Source of the DNA: a candidate division KSB1 bacterium
GTDB lineage: Bacteria; Zhuqueibacterota; Zhuqueibacteria; Residuimicrobiales; Krinioviventaceae
Direction of reading: 5' to 3'
Length of the DNA stretch: 38,901 nt
Assembly (NCBI GenBank): GCA_034505495.1
Contig: JAPDQV010000033.1
Location: forward strand, 1-38,901
The first letter of the stretch is position 1; each line of letters begins with the position of its first letter. The translations under genes and the position numbers were made by a program. Below are positions 25,373 to 34,532 of the stretch, piece after piece. Under the pieces are notes generated by a model. It saw only the letters and a list, made by a program, of their open reading frames with translations. It did not search any database and was not told the origin of the DNA.

Positions 25373-27448
25373 CTATTCGATGGTAAAAGTATGCTTCAAA
25401 GACGCGGCGTTGCCGCTTTTATCGCGCACAAACAACTCGACGGTATGATTGCCGGGCGCCAGCGGCTCTTCCGGCACATAGAACAGAACCTCCCGCTCGT
25501 AATCGTACTCGGCAATGACTTTGCGGCCGTCGAGCTTTAATACACGGCTGTTCTCACCGCCGATACCGGATAAATTGTCGCGAAACGAAGCCTTGAGCAT
25601 GGGCCGACGCGTCTTGATGCTGCTCTTGTCTGCCGGCAAGAGATAGGCAATCTGCGGCGGCTGAGAGTCGCGCGCCAGAACAAAGACTCCGAGGCTTTTC
25701 GCCCGCGCCGAAACCGTGCATGCCTGGCCGTTGAGCACATTGTCCAAAAAGAGCAGCGAGTTGCCGCTTTTTTGGTAGACGCCCAATTGCCGCGGCGCCG
25801 GTTCGCTCTCAGGATAGCGAAGAATGACCCGCACGCCGCTGTTCAACGGCACGTCGCTCGGCTCGAAACGATAGGCGTGACCTACGACTTGATACGCGCT
25901 GATGTTTTTCTCCACATAGCTCCTGACAAAGAGGTCCTTAAAGAGCGACGTCTTTTCGAAAAAAAGCGAACACAGGCCGTCGTCGCTCTGCAAAAGCCGC
26001 TCCTTGCCGACCGGCACGGTCATGAAATTGAGTGTTTCCCGTTGCTCGTTTTGCGGCTGAGAGGCGGCTGATATGGACAGCACGAGAGGACCGGTTTGGC
26101 AGTCCGACAACGGCCATGCCCCGATATAGGTCACGGAACCCGCCTTGCGGACAGGCAAAGTAAAGATTTTCCTTTTGCAGATCTCTCCGCGCACGATCGG
26201 CTCTCCCAATCCCGGACGCTGAGCCGTAAAAACCAAGCGAATATAACGATCATAGAAACGAAAAGCCACATCGTAAAGGTGGATGGATTCTTGTTCCGGC
26301 ACCGACTGGAGTTCTTCCATCTCTTCTTCATCATCATGCGGGGGTACAACAACCGACTCTCCTCCGTCAACCCAAAGACGGCCGGCGACTTCTGCCGCAT
26401 TCCCCCAATAATCGAAGGTGCGGATGACGAACCGGTGCGATGTCCCCTTCAATCGCACGACGCCTTTGGGGATTTCGACGATGCCCTCCTGCTCCTTTTC
26501 TCCATCGGTAAAATCGACGACGCCGTAATAGGGTGCATCCACAGGATAAAAGGGCAGCCGATTGCCGAGATCGCGGTAAAGGTTATAAAACGTGCCCGTG
26601 CCGCGCACCCGCTGACGAAAGTCGCGGTCCAGGTTGAAATGGTTGTTGAAAGCAATGGGATAACCGTCGCACCGTGAGGCAAAGATCAGCTGATCGTCGA
26701 TCCATAATTCGCTGCCGTAGATGCCGAAGCGGTGATCGGCGCCTTCCATCTGATCAAAGGCGGAAACGCCGAACCCGATGCGGCCGTGAACGGCAACCGG
26801 CCGGTTGATTTCATACTGTCCGCCGCCTTTGGCAACCGGATAGAGAATGACCGGCTCATAATCGTGATCGACGCTCGAAAAGGCGTCCAGCGGCTGAATG
26901 AGCACTTTGGTGATCACCGGCCTGACGTTGTCCTCGACGAAATAGCCGCGCCGAAAAGGATTGACGGGATTTCCGTGCTCGTCGCGAAGTTCGAAATGGA
27001 GATGGGGGTAACCGACCCCGCTGTCGCCGGTATAGGCAACGATTTCGCCCTGTTTGACCGAAAATTTATCCTTGGTAAGAAAGAGCTGTATCTCATAGCT
27101 TTCCTGCGCCGCCTGTTCGCGCTTTACATAGTCCTGAATGGGATCGGCAAAGCGCTCTAAATGCGCATAAAGCACCGTTTCGCCGGTATCCAGGGTCAAA
27201 TAGAGCGCTCGGCCGTAGCCGAAGGGCGAGACGCTGATGCGTGACACATAGCCGTCGCGCACGGCAAATACCGGAAAGCCCGTCTGTCCCCACGTTTTGA
27301 TGTCGATGCCGGCATGAAAGCGGCCGTTGCGCGACTCGGCAAACGAAGAGGTCAGCAGACGGCTTGCTTCCGTTGGCCAAAAGTACTCCTCGGCCGAGAG
27401 GACGAGAGGAAACAAAAATAGCAGCAAGAGTCGTTGGGCTTTAGGCAA
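25373..27448 (-). CDS. Exported M23 (LytM) peptidase with C-terminal Ig-like domains
   Basis: This 691-residue protein has a signal peptide (about 1-19), then an M23 metallopeptidase domain with HAGID (H45, D49), H96 and HLHFE (H149, H151). The rest is a long extracellular region with beta-rich domains, ending in a domain with a repeated Ig-like pattern (GNHTVELFVRDKSGNAAS). M23 enzymes cut peptidoglycan cross-bridges or act as scaffolds. The start is a TTG at 27448, eight bases after GGAG, overlapping the glycosyltransferase gene by 8 bp; no in-frame ATG lies nearby. Confidence 0.88.
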   Translation of the reverse strand: MPKAQRLLLLFLFPLVLSAEEYFWPTEASRLLTSSFAESRNGRFHAGIDIKTWGQTGFPVFAVRDGYVSRISVSPFGYGRALYLTLDTGETVLYAHLERFADPIQDYVKREQAAQESYEIQLFLTKDKFSVKQGEIVAYTGDSGVGYPHLHFELRDEHGNPVNPFRRGYFVEDNVRPVITKVLIQPLDAFSSVDHDYEPVILYPVAKGGGQYEINRPVAVHGRIGFGVSAFDQMEGADHRFGIYGSELWIDDQLIFASRCDGYPIAFNNHFNLDRDFRQRVRGTGTFYNLYRDLGNRLPFYPVDAPYYGVVDFTDGEKEQEGIVEIPKGVVRLKGTSHRFVIRTFDYWGNAAEVAGRLWVDGGESVVVPPHDDEEEMEELQSVPEQESIHLYDVAFRFYDRYIRLVFTAQRPGLGEPIVRGEICKRKIFTLPVRKAGSVTYIGAWPLSDCQTGPLVLSISAASQPQNEQRETLNFMTVPVGKERLLQSDDGLCSLFFEKTSLFKDLFVRSYVEKNISAYQVVGHAYRFEPSDVPLNSGVRVILRYPESEPAPRQLGVYQKSGNSLLFLDNVLNGQACTVSARAKSLGVFVLARDSQPPQIAYLLPADKSSIKTRRPMLKASFRDNLSGIGGENSRVLKLDGRKVIAEYDYEREVLFYVPEEPLAPGNHTVELFVRDKSGNAASLKHTFTIE

Positions 27449-28724
27449 ATTTCTTCTCCGCAGTAATTTTGTCTAAAATTTGCGCCAACAGCGCCGTCTG
27501 GCGGCGGCGGTCGAATGCTTGGACAAATGCGTTGTCTCGAACACCTGCCTGAGGAGGCGAATCGATGAACTCGATCAAGCGCCTGCCGATTTCCTCCGGC
27601 CGGCGCGAGGTAACGATCACGGCTCGGGAATAGGCCCGCAGCAGGTCATTGGTCGGATGACTGTTGCTGATGACGAACATCGGTTTTTGTGCGCCGATGT
27701 ACTCAAAGGTCTTGCCGGGAATAAAGGTGTCGCTCGGTTCGGCGTCGACCAGCAGCAGGAGGCCGTCGGCTGCGGCCAGAAAAGATACGGCCTTGCGGTG
27801 CGGGTGATGGCCGAGCAGCGTCACCCACTCGGCGAGGCCCTCCGCCGCGACTTTATCAGCCAAACTCGCGCTCATGTCCAAACCGACGAACAGCACCCTG
27901 ATTTTGTTCTGCAGCGAGCGGTCCATCCTCATCGCCCAGGCCAGACCCTTTAAAAACGGCGCCGGATCGGCCCAGCGGTTGACGGTGCCGCTGTAACAGA
28001 GCGTAAACCTGACGTTTTTGGGCTTTGGGTCTATTGCAAAATCTTCGGGATCATAACCGTTGGTAATGACCCAGCCTTTTTTATTCCGGTCGGCCTCGGG
28101 CAGAAGGCTTTCGAGTATAGCCTTGGAACAGGCGACGATCGCATCGGCCGAGGCGACGACGCGGCGCTGCAGCTGGAGATTGCGGCGTCTGGCGAGATCG
28201 TTCGGTTCGCTGACCACGTGACTTCCTGCCCAGCCGTCGCGAAAATCGGCCAGCCAAGGCAGTTTGAAAAGCGCGGCTGCCCTCCTGCCGATCAGATGCG
28301 TCGAATGCGGCGGTGAAGTGGTCAAAAGCGCATCGAACGGTTTTTGCCTGACAAGCTCCTTGACCGCCGTCAATGCATGGCACCGCCATAAAATTTTGAC
28401 ATCCGGCTGAAACAACAACGGCATCAGCTTTCGATTCAATATGCCGAAAAGTCCTTGTTCCGTACCGGACGGCGCGCCGGTTCGCTTCTTTCCCAAGCGC
28501 GCCAAAAGCCTCTGCGGATCCCATGACTCGGTCCGCACGACTTGCGCATCCGCCACATCGTTCATCAGGGACTCATCTTCGGCCCAATAGAGAACCGGCT
28601 TTACCGTCACCACAGTCGGCTGCCAACCGAACTGGGGCAGATATTTGACGAATTTGGCGATGCGCTGCGTGCCGCCGAGTCCCAAGGGCGGAAAATAATA
28701 GCTCAGAATCAACAGCCGCTTCAT
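27441..28724 (-). CDS. Glycosyltransferase (GT4-like)
   Basis: This 427-residue protein starts at the ATG at 28724 (MKRLLILSYYFPP), preceded by GGAGCG and overlapping the epimerase gene by ATGA. It shows the N-terminal GG motif (LGLGGTQR), DFRDGW, and a C-terminal nucleotide-sugar domain with CYSGT and FIPGKTFEYIGAQKP, the E-x-x-x-x-E type region of GT4 retaining enzymes. It probably adds a sugar to a surface polysaccharide. The overlap with the C5-epimerase gene links the two functionally. Confidence 0.9.
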   Translation of the reverse strand: MKRLLILSYYFPPLGLGGTQRIAKFVKYLPQFGWQPTVVTVKPVLYWAEDESLMNDVADAQVVRTESWDPQRLLARLGKKRTGAPSGTEQGLFGILNRKLMPLLFQPDVKILWRCHALTAVKELVRQKPFDALLTTSPPHSTHLIGRRAAALFKLPWLADFRDGWAGSHVVSEPNDLARRRNLQLQRRVVASADAIVACSKAILESLLPEADRNKKGWVITNGYDPEDFAIDPKPKNVRFTLCYSGTVNRWADPAPFLKGLAWAMRMDRSLQNKIRVLFVGLDMSASLADKVAAEGLAEWVTLLGHHPHRKAVSFLAAADGLLLLVDAEPSDTFIPGKTFEYIGAQKPMFVISNSHPTNDLLRAYSRAVIVTSRRPEEIGRRLIEFIDSPPQAGVRDNAFVQAFDRRRQTALLAQILDKITAEKKFA

Positions 28725-29590
28725 CGTTGCGCTCCGGCAATGCGAATCTTTTCCTGCAGCTTGAATCCCAGCCGCAAAAGACGCGCAGCGGGATTGCGCA
28801 ACTGTCGACGCCATCTTTTTGCCGCCGCTTTGAATTCATCCTCATTGAACAGGTCGCCCAAAACGTCAAAAAGCCGCGCGTGCAGTTCCTGATACATGGG
28901 CGATGCGGCGCGCGGAATGCGATACAAGTCGTAACGCGTCCAAAATCCCAGATCCCAGTCGCGCCATCTTTTTTTGAGGCCTTCGATCACGTGGTGCACC
29001 AAAGCCCTCATTTCCTGATCATCGAAAAAGACGGCATAATCGTAGACGCCGAGCAGCGCAAAAATGCCGCCGTTCAGCACGTGCACCGGCGGCTCGACCG
29101 GATATTCCTGGAAAAAGACGGTGCCGTCCGCCAGCGGCGCCGCAACCCCTCCCTCCGCGTAATCGTATAAAAAGACGCGCACCGCCGCGCGACTGACGCG
29201 CAAATAGTCTTCGTTCGGAGCAACGCTATAGCAGCGAAGCAGCAGAGAGAGCGCCTCTCCCTGCGCCATGGCCGAAATCCACGGCGGATAGGGTCCGTAG
29301 AGCGGAAAGCCGTACTCGTAAATCCACGCCAGCGATTCGTTTTTCCACGGCCGACAATTGGCAACCAGCCAATCCGCGCAGCGGAGGGCCGTCTGCAAAG
29401 CGGCATCGGCGCCTTTTTCCGCCCAGCGCTGCAGGTTGTATAAACCCCATTGGGCCGTGGTGATGGCGTTATAGCGCAGGCCGATAGGCGGCCCATACTG
29501 CACGCGCGGAATGCCGTCGGCGTCGAAATCGTAGGAGAAATTTTCCAGCCCCTCCCACCTTACGGGATAAGAAAGATCCAATTCCTTCAT
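28721..29590 (-). CDS. D-glucuronyl C5-epimerase-like protein
   Basis: This 289-residue protein matches the C-terminal catalytic-domain pattern of heparosan/glucuronyl C5-epimerases, with PPWISAMAQGEALSLLLR (about 100-117), a Tyr-rich helical toroid, EYPVEPPVHVLNGGI and DLYR. These enzymes invert C5 of uronate residues in a polymer. There is no signal sequence, so action is cytoplasmic or the family role differs. It is coupled by 4-bp overlaps to TtcA (upstream) and the glycosyltransferase (downstream). Confidence 0.8.
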   Translation of the reverse strand: MKELDLSYPVRWEGLENFSYDFDADGIPRVQYGPPIGLRYNAITTAQWGLYNLQRWAEKGADAALQTALRCADWLVANCRPWKNESLAWIYEYGFPLYGPYPPWISAMAQGEALSLLLRCYSVAPNEDYLRVSRAAVRVFLYDYAEGGVAAPLADGTVFFQEYPVEPPVHVLNGGIFALLGVYDYAVFFDDQEMRALVHHVIEGLKKRWRDWDLGFWTRYDLYRIPRAASPMYQELHARLFDVLGDLFNEDEFKAAAKRWRRQLRNPAARLLRLGFKLQEKIRIAGAQR

Positions 29591-30351
29591 CGCGAAAATT
29601 CTTTCGATAAAGAGGCGGCAGGCGCAAGCAGATAATCGGTTTTGACGCGTTTCATGGCGGCAAAGATGTTTTCTTTGGCGTTGGGCACATCGGCTTCGAG
29701 CGCTGCCAGCAACTCCTTAATGTACTGACGCTTCGAATTGCCGGCCGTCGGACACTCTTGATCGATCGGTTCAAGACCTCGTTCGCGGGCGAATTTCTCC
29801 ACCAGTTCCTTTTCGATATACATCATGGGACGGAGGATGGTATATTTGCCCTGAAACACTTCCAAACGCGGCGGCATGGTGCTGATCTCTCGGCTGTAGA
29901 TCATGTTCAGAAGCAGCGTTTCGATAATGTCATCTTTGTGATGGCCGAAAACGATCTTTTGACAGCCGAGGCGCTCGGCGGCTTCGAAAATATGTCGTCG
30001 GCGGATGCGGCTGCATAAAAAGCAGGGATTTTCGCGGTTCTCGTCGCTGTGCGCATAAGGGCCGATTTCGGTGCGCACGATCTCTCCCTCTACGCGGCGC
30101 GAGGCAAAGAACCCGCTCATTTTGCGGCAGCGCTCCTCGGCATGTTCGCCGAAACCGAGATCCACATAGACCGCTGCGGCGCGCATGTTTTCACCGTAAA
30201 CGACCAAGTGATCCGCCAAAAGATCGACCAGCGCCATGGAATCGATGCCGCCCGAGACGGCGAACAGCACGCCGTCGCCGTCCTGAAACATCCGGTATTC
30301 GTAAACGGCTTTGTCGATGCGCGCCAAAAGCGTGCGATGCAGTCGCGTCAT
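29587..30351 (-). CDS. ttcA: TtcA-like tRNA 2-thiocytidine/thiolation PP-loop ATPase
   Basis: This 254-residue protein has the PP-loop SGGIDS (33-38), CxxC at C110/C113 in NPCFLCSRIRR, and a late C200 in DQECPTAG, fitting the three-Cys [4Fe-4S] site of TtcA-type tRNA thiolases. It modifies tRNA by sulfur transfer. It overlaps both neighbours by 4 bp (ATGA), although they have unrelated roles. The exact tRNA position modified cannot be told. Confidence 0.87.
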   Translation of the reverse strand: MTRLHRTLLARIDKAVYEYRMFQDGDGVLFAVSGGIDSMALVDLLADHLVVYGENMRAAAVYVDLGFGEHAEERCRKMSGFFASRRVEGEIVRTEIGPYAHSDENRENPCFLCSRIRRRHIFEAAERLGCQKIVFGHHKDDIIETLLLNMIYSREISTMPPRLEVFQGKYTILRPMMYIEKELVEKFARERGLEPIDQECPTAGNSKRQYIKELLAALEADVPNAKENIFAAMKRVKTDYLLAPAASLSKEFSR

Positions 30352-32432
30352 TTCGGCACTTCCCGCATGCTGTTCAACTCTTCCTCCAATCGGCGCAGCA
30401 GGTTCTCCATAAAGCCGTCGATCTGCGACAGATCGACATCAGTGGTGCGCTTTGCCAGTTCCAGCTCCCGCTCGCCTTCCTCCAGCTCGCCGGCGTCGAT
30501 GTGCGCCAAGCCTTTTTTGTAAAGAACGATCGATCCCCAGGTGCCGCTTTGCAGCTCATCGGCGAGCTGCAGCGCTTCGTCATAGAGACGTTGCGCCTTG
30601 GGATAGAGCCGCCGCTCCACGGCCGCATCACCCGCTTTGACGAGCGAGCGCAAGGCATCCTCCGGCCGGTTGCTGCTGCGGTAGAAACGCACGGCGGCTT
30701 CATAACTGCGCTGCGCCCGCGTCCACTGTTTTTTGCCTGCGGCGATGTCGCCCAAGTGCTCCTCGCAATTGGCAAGATTCTGAACCTCTCCCAGCAGCTC
30801 CAGAGCATCGGCGGCGGTTTCGAAATGCGCCTCCGCCTCGTCGGTCAGCAAATCCTTCAAAGCGACGCCGAGATGAAAATGGGCATAGGCAGTCTCTCTT
30901 TCGGCGCCGGCCTCCTCGGCGACCTGCAGGCCTTTTAGAAGATAGTCGCGCGATTTCAGCAACGAGTTGCTTTGCCGCATAAGAATGCCGAGCTGAATGT
31001 AGATGCGAGCCGTCATCAGCTTGTCGCCGATCGCCGTGTAGCCTTCGATGCTCTCATCAAAACGTTCCCATGCCTCCAGCTTCCGATCGACGGCAAAGAG
31101 GAGCTCGCCGAGACGGTACTGCACAAAAGCCGCCGCTTCGATATCCCCCAGCTGCTGAGCGGCGTCCAACGCACTCTGCAAGTGTTCCTCGGCGGCGCCG
31201 AACTGGGCAAAGCGCTGCTCCAGGGCGGCCGCTTCCAGGGCGGTCAAAAAAGCACCGAGATGATTTTTTCGGCGGCGAAAGGAGGCGCAGCTTCGCTGAA
31301 AAAGATCGGCAGCCTCGCGTTCTTTTCCTGCCCGAAGAAAATGCACCGCCAAGTTGGCGCCGAGCCAGTCGTATTCTTCTGATTCCGCATCATAAAAAGG
31401 CCCCAGGCGGCGATAGAGCTCGATCAGACGTTCATGATGTGCCGGGTCGGTAGTGGAATCCGCCTCCAGCAGTTGAATGCGCTTGAGAAGCAGCGGCTGC
31501 TGCAGCGCCGCGGGTATTTCGCCTTCCTCCTGCGGGTGCAGCAGAACCGCGCCCAAGAGCCGCACCACGGCCATATCGGCCGGCACAGGGAAAATAGTAA
31601 ATTGCCGCAAAGCAGGCCAATGAGGCAGGCGATTGCCCAAGGCGCGCGCCCGCAAAGAGGCGCTGGGCAACACTATGCGGCCTAAACCGTTTGGTTCGCT
31701 CAGAGAGACCAGCGCATCGACGCCGAGCAGCGTAAAAAGCGAATCCGCGAGAATTTCCAGAGTGACATCAGCCGGACGTTCGATCACCGGCACGGCCAGC
31801 GGCGGCACGTTGCGCGGCGTCACCAACTGACTGTAGCGGCGCACCGTAATCGGCGCCGAGGAGAAATCGCTGCTGTTCGGCCGAATCAGCAGCGCAGCTG
31901 CGCGTTGCCGCGAGGAAACCGGAAAGCCGTAGGCAGTCTTGAGAGCGATAAGATCCTTAATAAACTGCTGCATGCGTCGTCTTTCGCGGCCGAATTCCTG
32001 CGGAGAGAGCGAGATGTGATTGAACTCGTTGATCAGCGTGTAGGAGGGAAATTCATAGGCGGTCAGATGGCCGCTGTAGCCGGTTTTGTTTTTTTCGAGG
32101 GTGACATAAATGACGGCCTGCAGTCCGAACCGGCGATGAACCTGGAGCGGGATCGTATCGCCGTATTGTTGCCAGTCGAAGAGAAAGGGTCGGCCGATGC
32201 TGCGCTGTATAGAGTCGACCGGCACAAAGCGCAGTCCGTCCGTCGCTGCAGCATCCGCAATGAACGCCTCGTATAACCGGTCGAGCGCAGCGGTTTCCTT
32301 CTGCGTTTCCGTGGTCACCGCATACCATTTGCGCGCGGTAAGGGTCAGGGCGGCCTCAGCGCTGAAAGTTCGGGCAGTGCACAATCCGATAAAGATCAGT
32401 AAAAATCTCGCCGCTCTTTCTTTCATGCGCAT
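30348..32432 (-). CDS. Exported TPR-repeat protein
   Basis: This protein of about 694 residues starts at ATG 32432 (or 32426) with a hydrophobic signal ending near TFSAEA; a longer frame to 32531 lacks a signal at its start. Residues 30-270 contain a region like TolB-N or FlgO-type domains, with no motif I can name. The C-terminal 350 residues hold about eight TPR units, including GDIEAAAFVQYRLGELLF and YAHFHLGVAL patterns. It is coupled to TtcA by ATGA. A periplasmic scaffold for envelope or polysaccharide assembly is a reasonable guess. Confidence 0.78.
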   Translation of the reverse strand: MRMKERAARFLLIFIGLCTARTFSAEAALTLTARKWYAVTTETQKETAALDRLYEAFIADAAATDGLRFVPVDSIQRSIGRPFLFDWQQYGDTIPLQVHRRFGLQAVIYVTLEKNKTGYSGHLTAYEFPSYTLINEFNHISLSPQEFGRERRRMQQFIKDLIALKTAYGFPVSSRQRAAALLIRPNSSDFSSAPITVRRYSQLVTPRNVPPLAVPVIERPADVTLEILADSLFTLLGVDALVSLSEPNGLGRIVLPSASLRARALGNRLPHWPALRQFTIFPVPADMAVVRLLGAVLLHPQEEGEIPAALQQPLLLKRIQLLEADSTTDPAHHERLIELYRRLGPFYDAESEEYDWLGANLAVHFLRAGKEREAADLFQRSCASFRRRKNHLGAFLTALEAAALEQRFAQFGAAEEHLQSALDAAQQLGDIEAAAFVQYRLGELLFAVDRKLEAWERFDESIEGYTAIGDKLMTARIYIQLGILMRQSNSLLKSRDYLLKGLQVAEEAGAERETAYAHFHLGVALKDLLTDEAEAHFETAADALELLGEVQNLANCEEHLGDIAAGKKQWTRAQRSYEAAVRFYRSSNRPEDALRSLVKAGDAAVERRLYPKAQRLYDEALQLADELQSGTWGSIVLYKKGLAHIDAGELEEGERELELAKRTTDVDLSQIDGFMENLLRRLEEELNSMREVPK

Positions 32433-32600
32433 AAATTCACAACGATCAGTTTCGGTACAAAGCCGGGGAGGTTCTTTTGGCTGTATATCAACTATGAGCC
32501 TACGCATTGTTTGAGGTCGACGACTTTCCATTATCGATCACCGACGATCTTGCTGCGGTCCGAGACAGTCGCTGATAATTGCTTTGCACACTGAACCTTT
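32433..32600. other. Intergenic gap before the TPR gene
   Basis: These 168 bp lie between the heparinase-like stop (32601) and the TPR start. There is no clear terminator or promoter. An in-frame upstream extension to 32531 exists but is not preferred because the signal peptide starts at 32432 or 32426. Confidence 0.5.
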
Positions 32601-34532
32601 CTATTCGTCGATTCTCATTCTGGTCGTCAATTCCATCGGCAAGGTCACCGCTGCGCATAGCCGAATGACCGGATGAAGCTCACGTCTGCCGAAATGCGGC
32701 GAATGAGGCGCCTCTTCGACTTTGATGGTCAGCGCCGTCGAAGCTTCGAAGCTGAGCCGCAAACTCAATTCATTAAACGAGCAGACCAGCGCATCTTCGG
32801 CATAGCCGATGCGGCAGGGCGCCAAGTGAAAATAAGCATCCGCGCGGTGAATTCCAACCCCTTGCACGCGATCGATGATCATAAAGCCGCCGTCGATGCG
32901 CCTTACCTCGCGCGACAGCTTGATCGGACGATAACCGTCGTGCTCGGCCCGAAAGCCGATCTCAGATTCCTGCAGCTTCTGCAGGGCTGCTTGGGGACGC
33001 TTTCCCCACTGGAACGGGCCGAGCGGTTGTGCCGGCTCGCGGCCGTCGATGATCAGTGTACTGTGCGCGCGGGCGCTGCGGAACCAGTCGCGCTCCTTGC
33101 CGGCGCCCAAATAGAGATAGGTACCGGCATCGATCAAGACCGGTTTCCCGTCGACGCTCATCCAGACGGCGAGAAAATCGGCATGGCCGTGCGCCGCCAA
33201 ACGCCCAAGGCCGAGCGGTCCGCCGTCCAGCACCAACTTGAGCGAATGCCTGCCTGCTTGAGTAGAAAGGACAGCGTACCCGCCGCACCGGAAAAAGCGC
33301 ATTGCTTCTTTGCTGTGAGCTTTTCCATTATTTTGACTCAAAGATTGTCGGAACAGCCAAAAGGCAGCGCGATCCTTTCTCTGCTCCCGCGGCTTTTGCG
33401 TGTCCTCCATGGTCGCCAGGACGCGAAGCGGCGAGACGGGCGGCTCGAAAAACGGCAGAGCAGCGCCGCCGTCCTCGTCGCCGATATTCGGAATATAGCC
33501 GTCATCGGCGAGGGCGCAAAGGAAATCGGCCATGCGATGCAAAAGAATCGTCACTTCTTCCGGCATCGTCTCCCCAAATAAACGGGCAGCCGAGAGCGCC
33601 GCCAAGCCGTATTCGATGAGGTACGCCTGATAGGCGACGCTCTGTTCCTTGGCAACGCCGTCCTCGAACACCTGATGCGGAAAGCTGTCCTGAAACAATC
33701 GAAAGCCGCGCCGGCACAGCCGCTCGGCCGCAGGCAGAACCGGCGCATAAAATCCGGCGTAGATCAAACCGACCGCCTCTCCGACCAGATGGTTGTTGGC
33801 CGACGAGCCGACTGACAGGTGCTGACTGATAAACTGCAGATGCCGTTCCACGGCGCAAAAGATTCTTCGTACCAGATGCTCGTCAAGCTGCGGCGCTTCG
33901 TGCGCCAGGATCAACGCCCAGGTCCAGGCGATGAGCCGCAGCGCACACTCTAACGCGCTCGCCCAGTTAATACCCAGCGGATAGGGATTTTTGTTCAGCC
34001 AATCCCGCCACTGCTCGAACAACGCCTCGGCATACTCTTCCCGATGAGTGCTCCGCCAAGCTTCGGCGAGCGTGACAAAGTGCCGGCAGCGGTTGAGTTC
34101 CCACACATAACGCACCTCTTTGACCAGGCGCGGTGAAAAATAATCCATCCGCCTGCCGAAGACAAGCGGCAGGGATTTTTCGGCCAAAGGATCGTAATGC
34201 CAAGGGACAGTTTTATCGCCGATCAACTGTCGGTCTAAAGCTGAAAAGCGATAGTGTACCGCATCCTCGGCGCAACGTAAAAGTTGGTCTAAAGCCTCAG
34301 GATTTCTTTGATAAAAATCACCCACAATGCGGTCGTCGGCGACATCTATATGAAAGAGCCGAGCCTGGCGGAGCGGCGTTTTTTCAGAAAAAGAGGCCCG
34401 TGTATAATAATCGGGTCGACCAAGGTATTTGAGGTACTCGTAAAAGTCCGTCAACGCTTGTCGACCGCGACTCGCCAGCTCGACCGGCGTCATGGCTGAC
34501 AAACGGCAGAGTTTTAACCGCAACGCATTCAT
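32601..34532 (-). CDS. Heparinase II/III-family polysaccharide lyase-like protein
   Basis: This 643-residue protein has the two-part family layout: an N-terminal alpha toroid (about 60-390, ...NPYPLGINWASALECALR...SSANNHLVGE) and a C-terminal beta domain with AAHGHADFLAVWMSVDGKPVLI (about 451-470), where His is catalytic. Such enzymes cleave uronate-containing polymers or trim exopolysaccharide during export. No signal peptide is evident. It overlaps the DinB stop by 4 bp. The nearby C5-epimerase and flippase suggest a uronate surface polymer. Confidence 0.9.
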   Translation of the reverse strand: MNALRLKLCRLSAMTPVELASRGRQALTDFYEYLKYLGRPDYYTRASFSEKTPLRQARLFHIDVADDRIVGDFYQRNPEALDQLLRCAEDAVHYRFSALDRQLIGDKTVPWHYDPLAEKSLPLVFGRRMDYFSPRLVKEVRYVWELNRCRHFVTLAEAWRSTHREEYAEALFEQWRDWLNKNPYPLGINWASALECALRLIAWTWALILAHEAPQLDEHLVRRIFCAVERHLQFISQHLSVGSSANNHLVGEAVGLIYAGFYAPVLPAAERLCRRGFRLFQDSFPHQVFEDGVAKEQSVAYQAYLIEYGLAALSAARLFGETMPEEVTILLHRMADFLCALADDGYIPNIGDEDGGAALPFFEPPVSPLRVLATMEDTQKPREQRKDRAAFWLFRQSLSQNNGKAHSKEAMRFFRCGGYAVLSTQAGRHSLKLVLDGGPLGLGRLAAHGHADFLAVWMSVDGKPVLIDAGTYLYLGAGKERDWFRSARAHSTLIIDGREPAQPLGPFQWGKRPQAALQKLQESEIGFRAEHDGYRPIKLSREVRRIDGGFMIIDRVQGVGIHRADAYFHLAPCRIGYAEDALVCSFNELSLRLSFEASTALTIKVEEAPHSPHFGRRELHPVIRLCAAVTLPMELTTRMRIDE

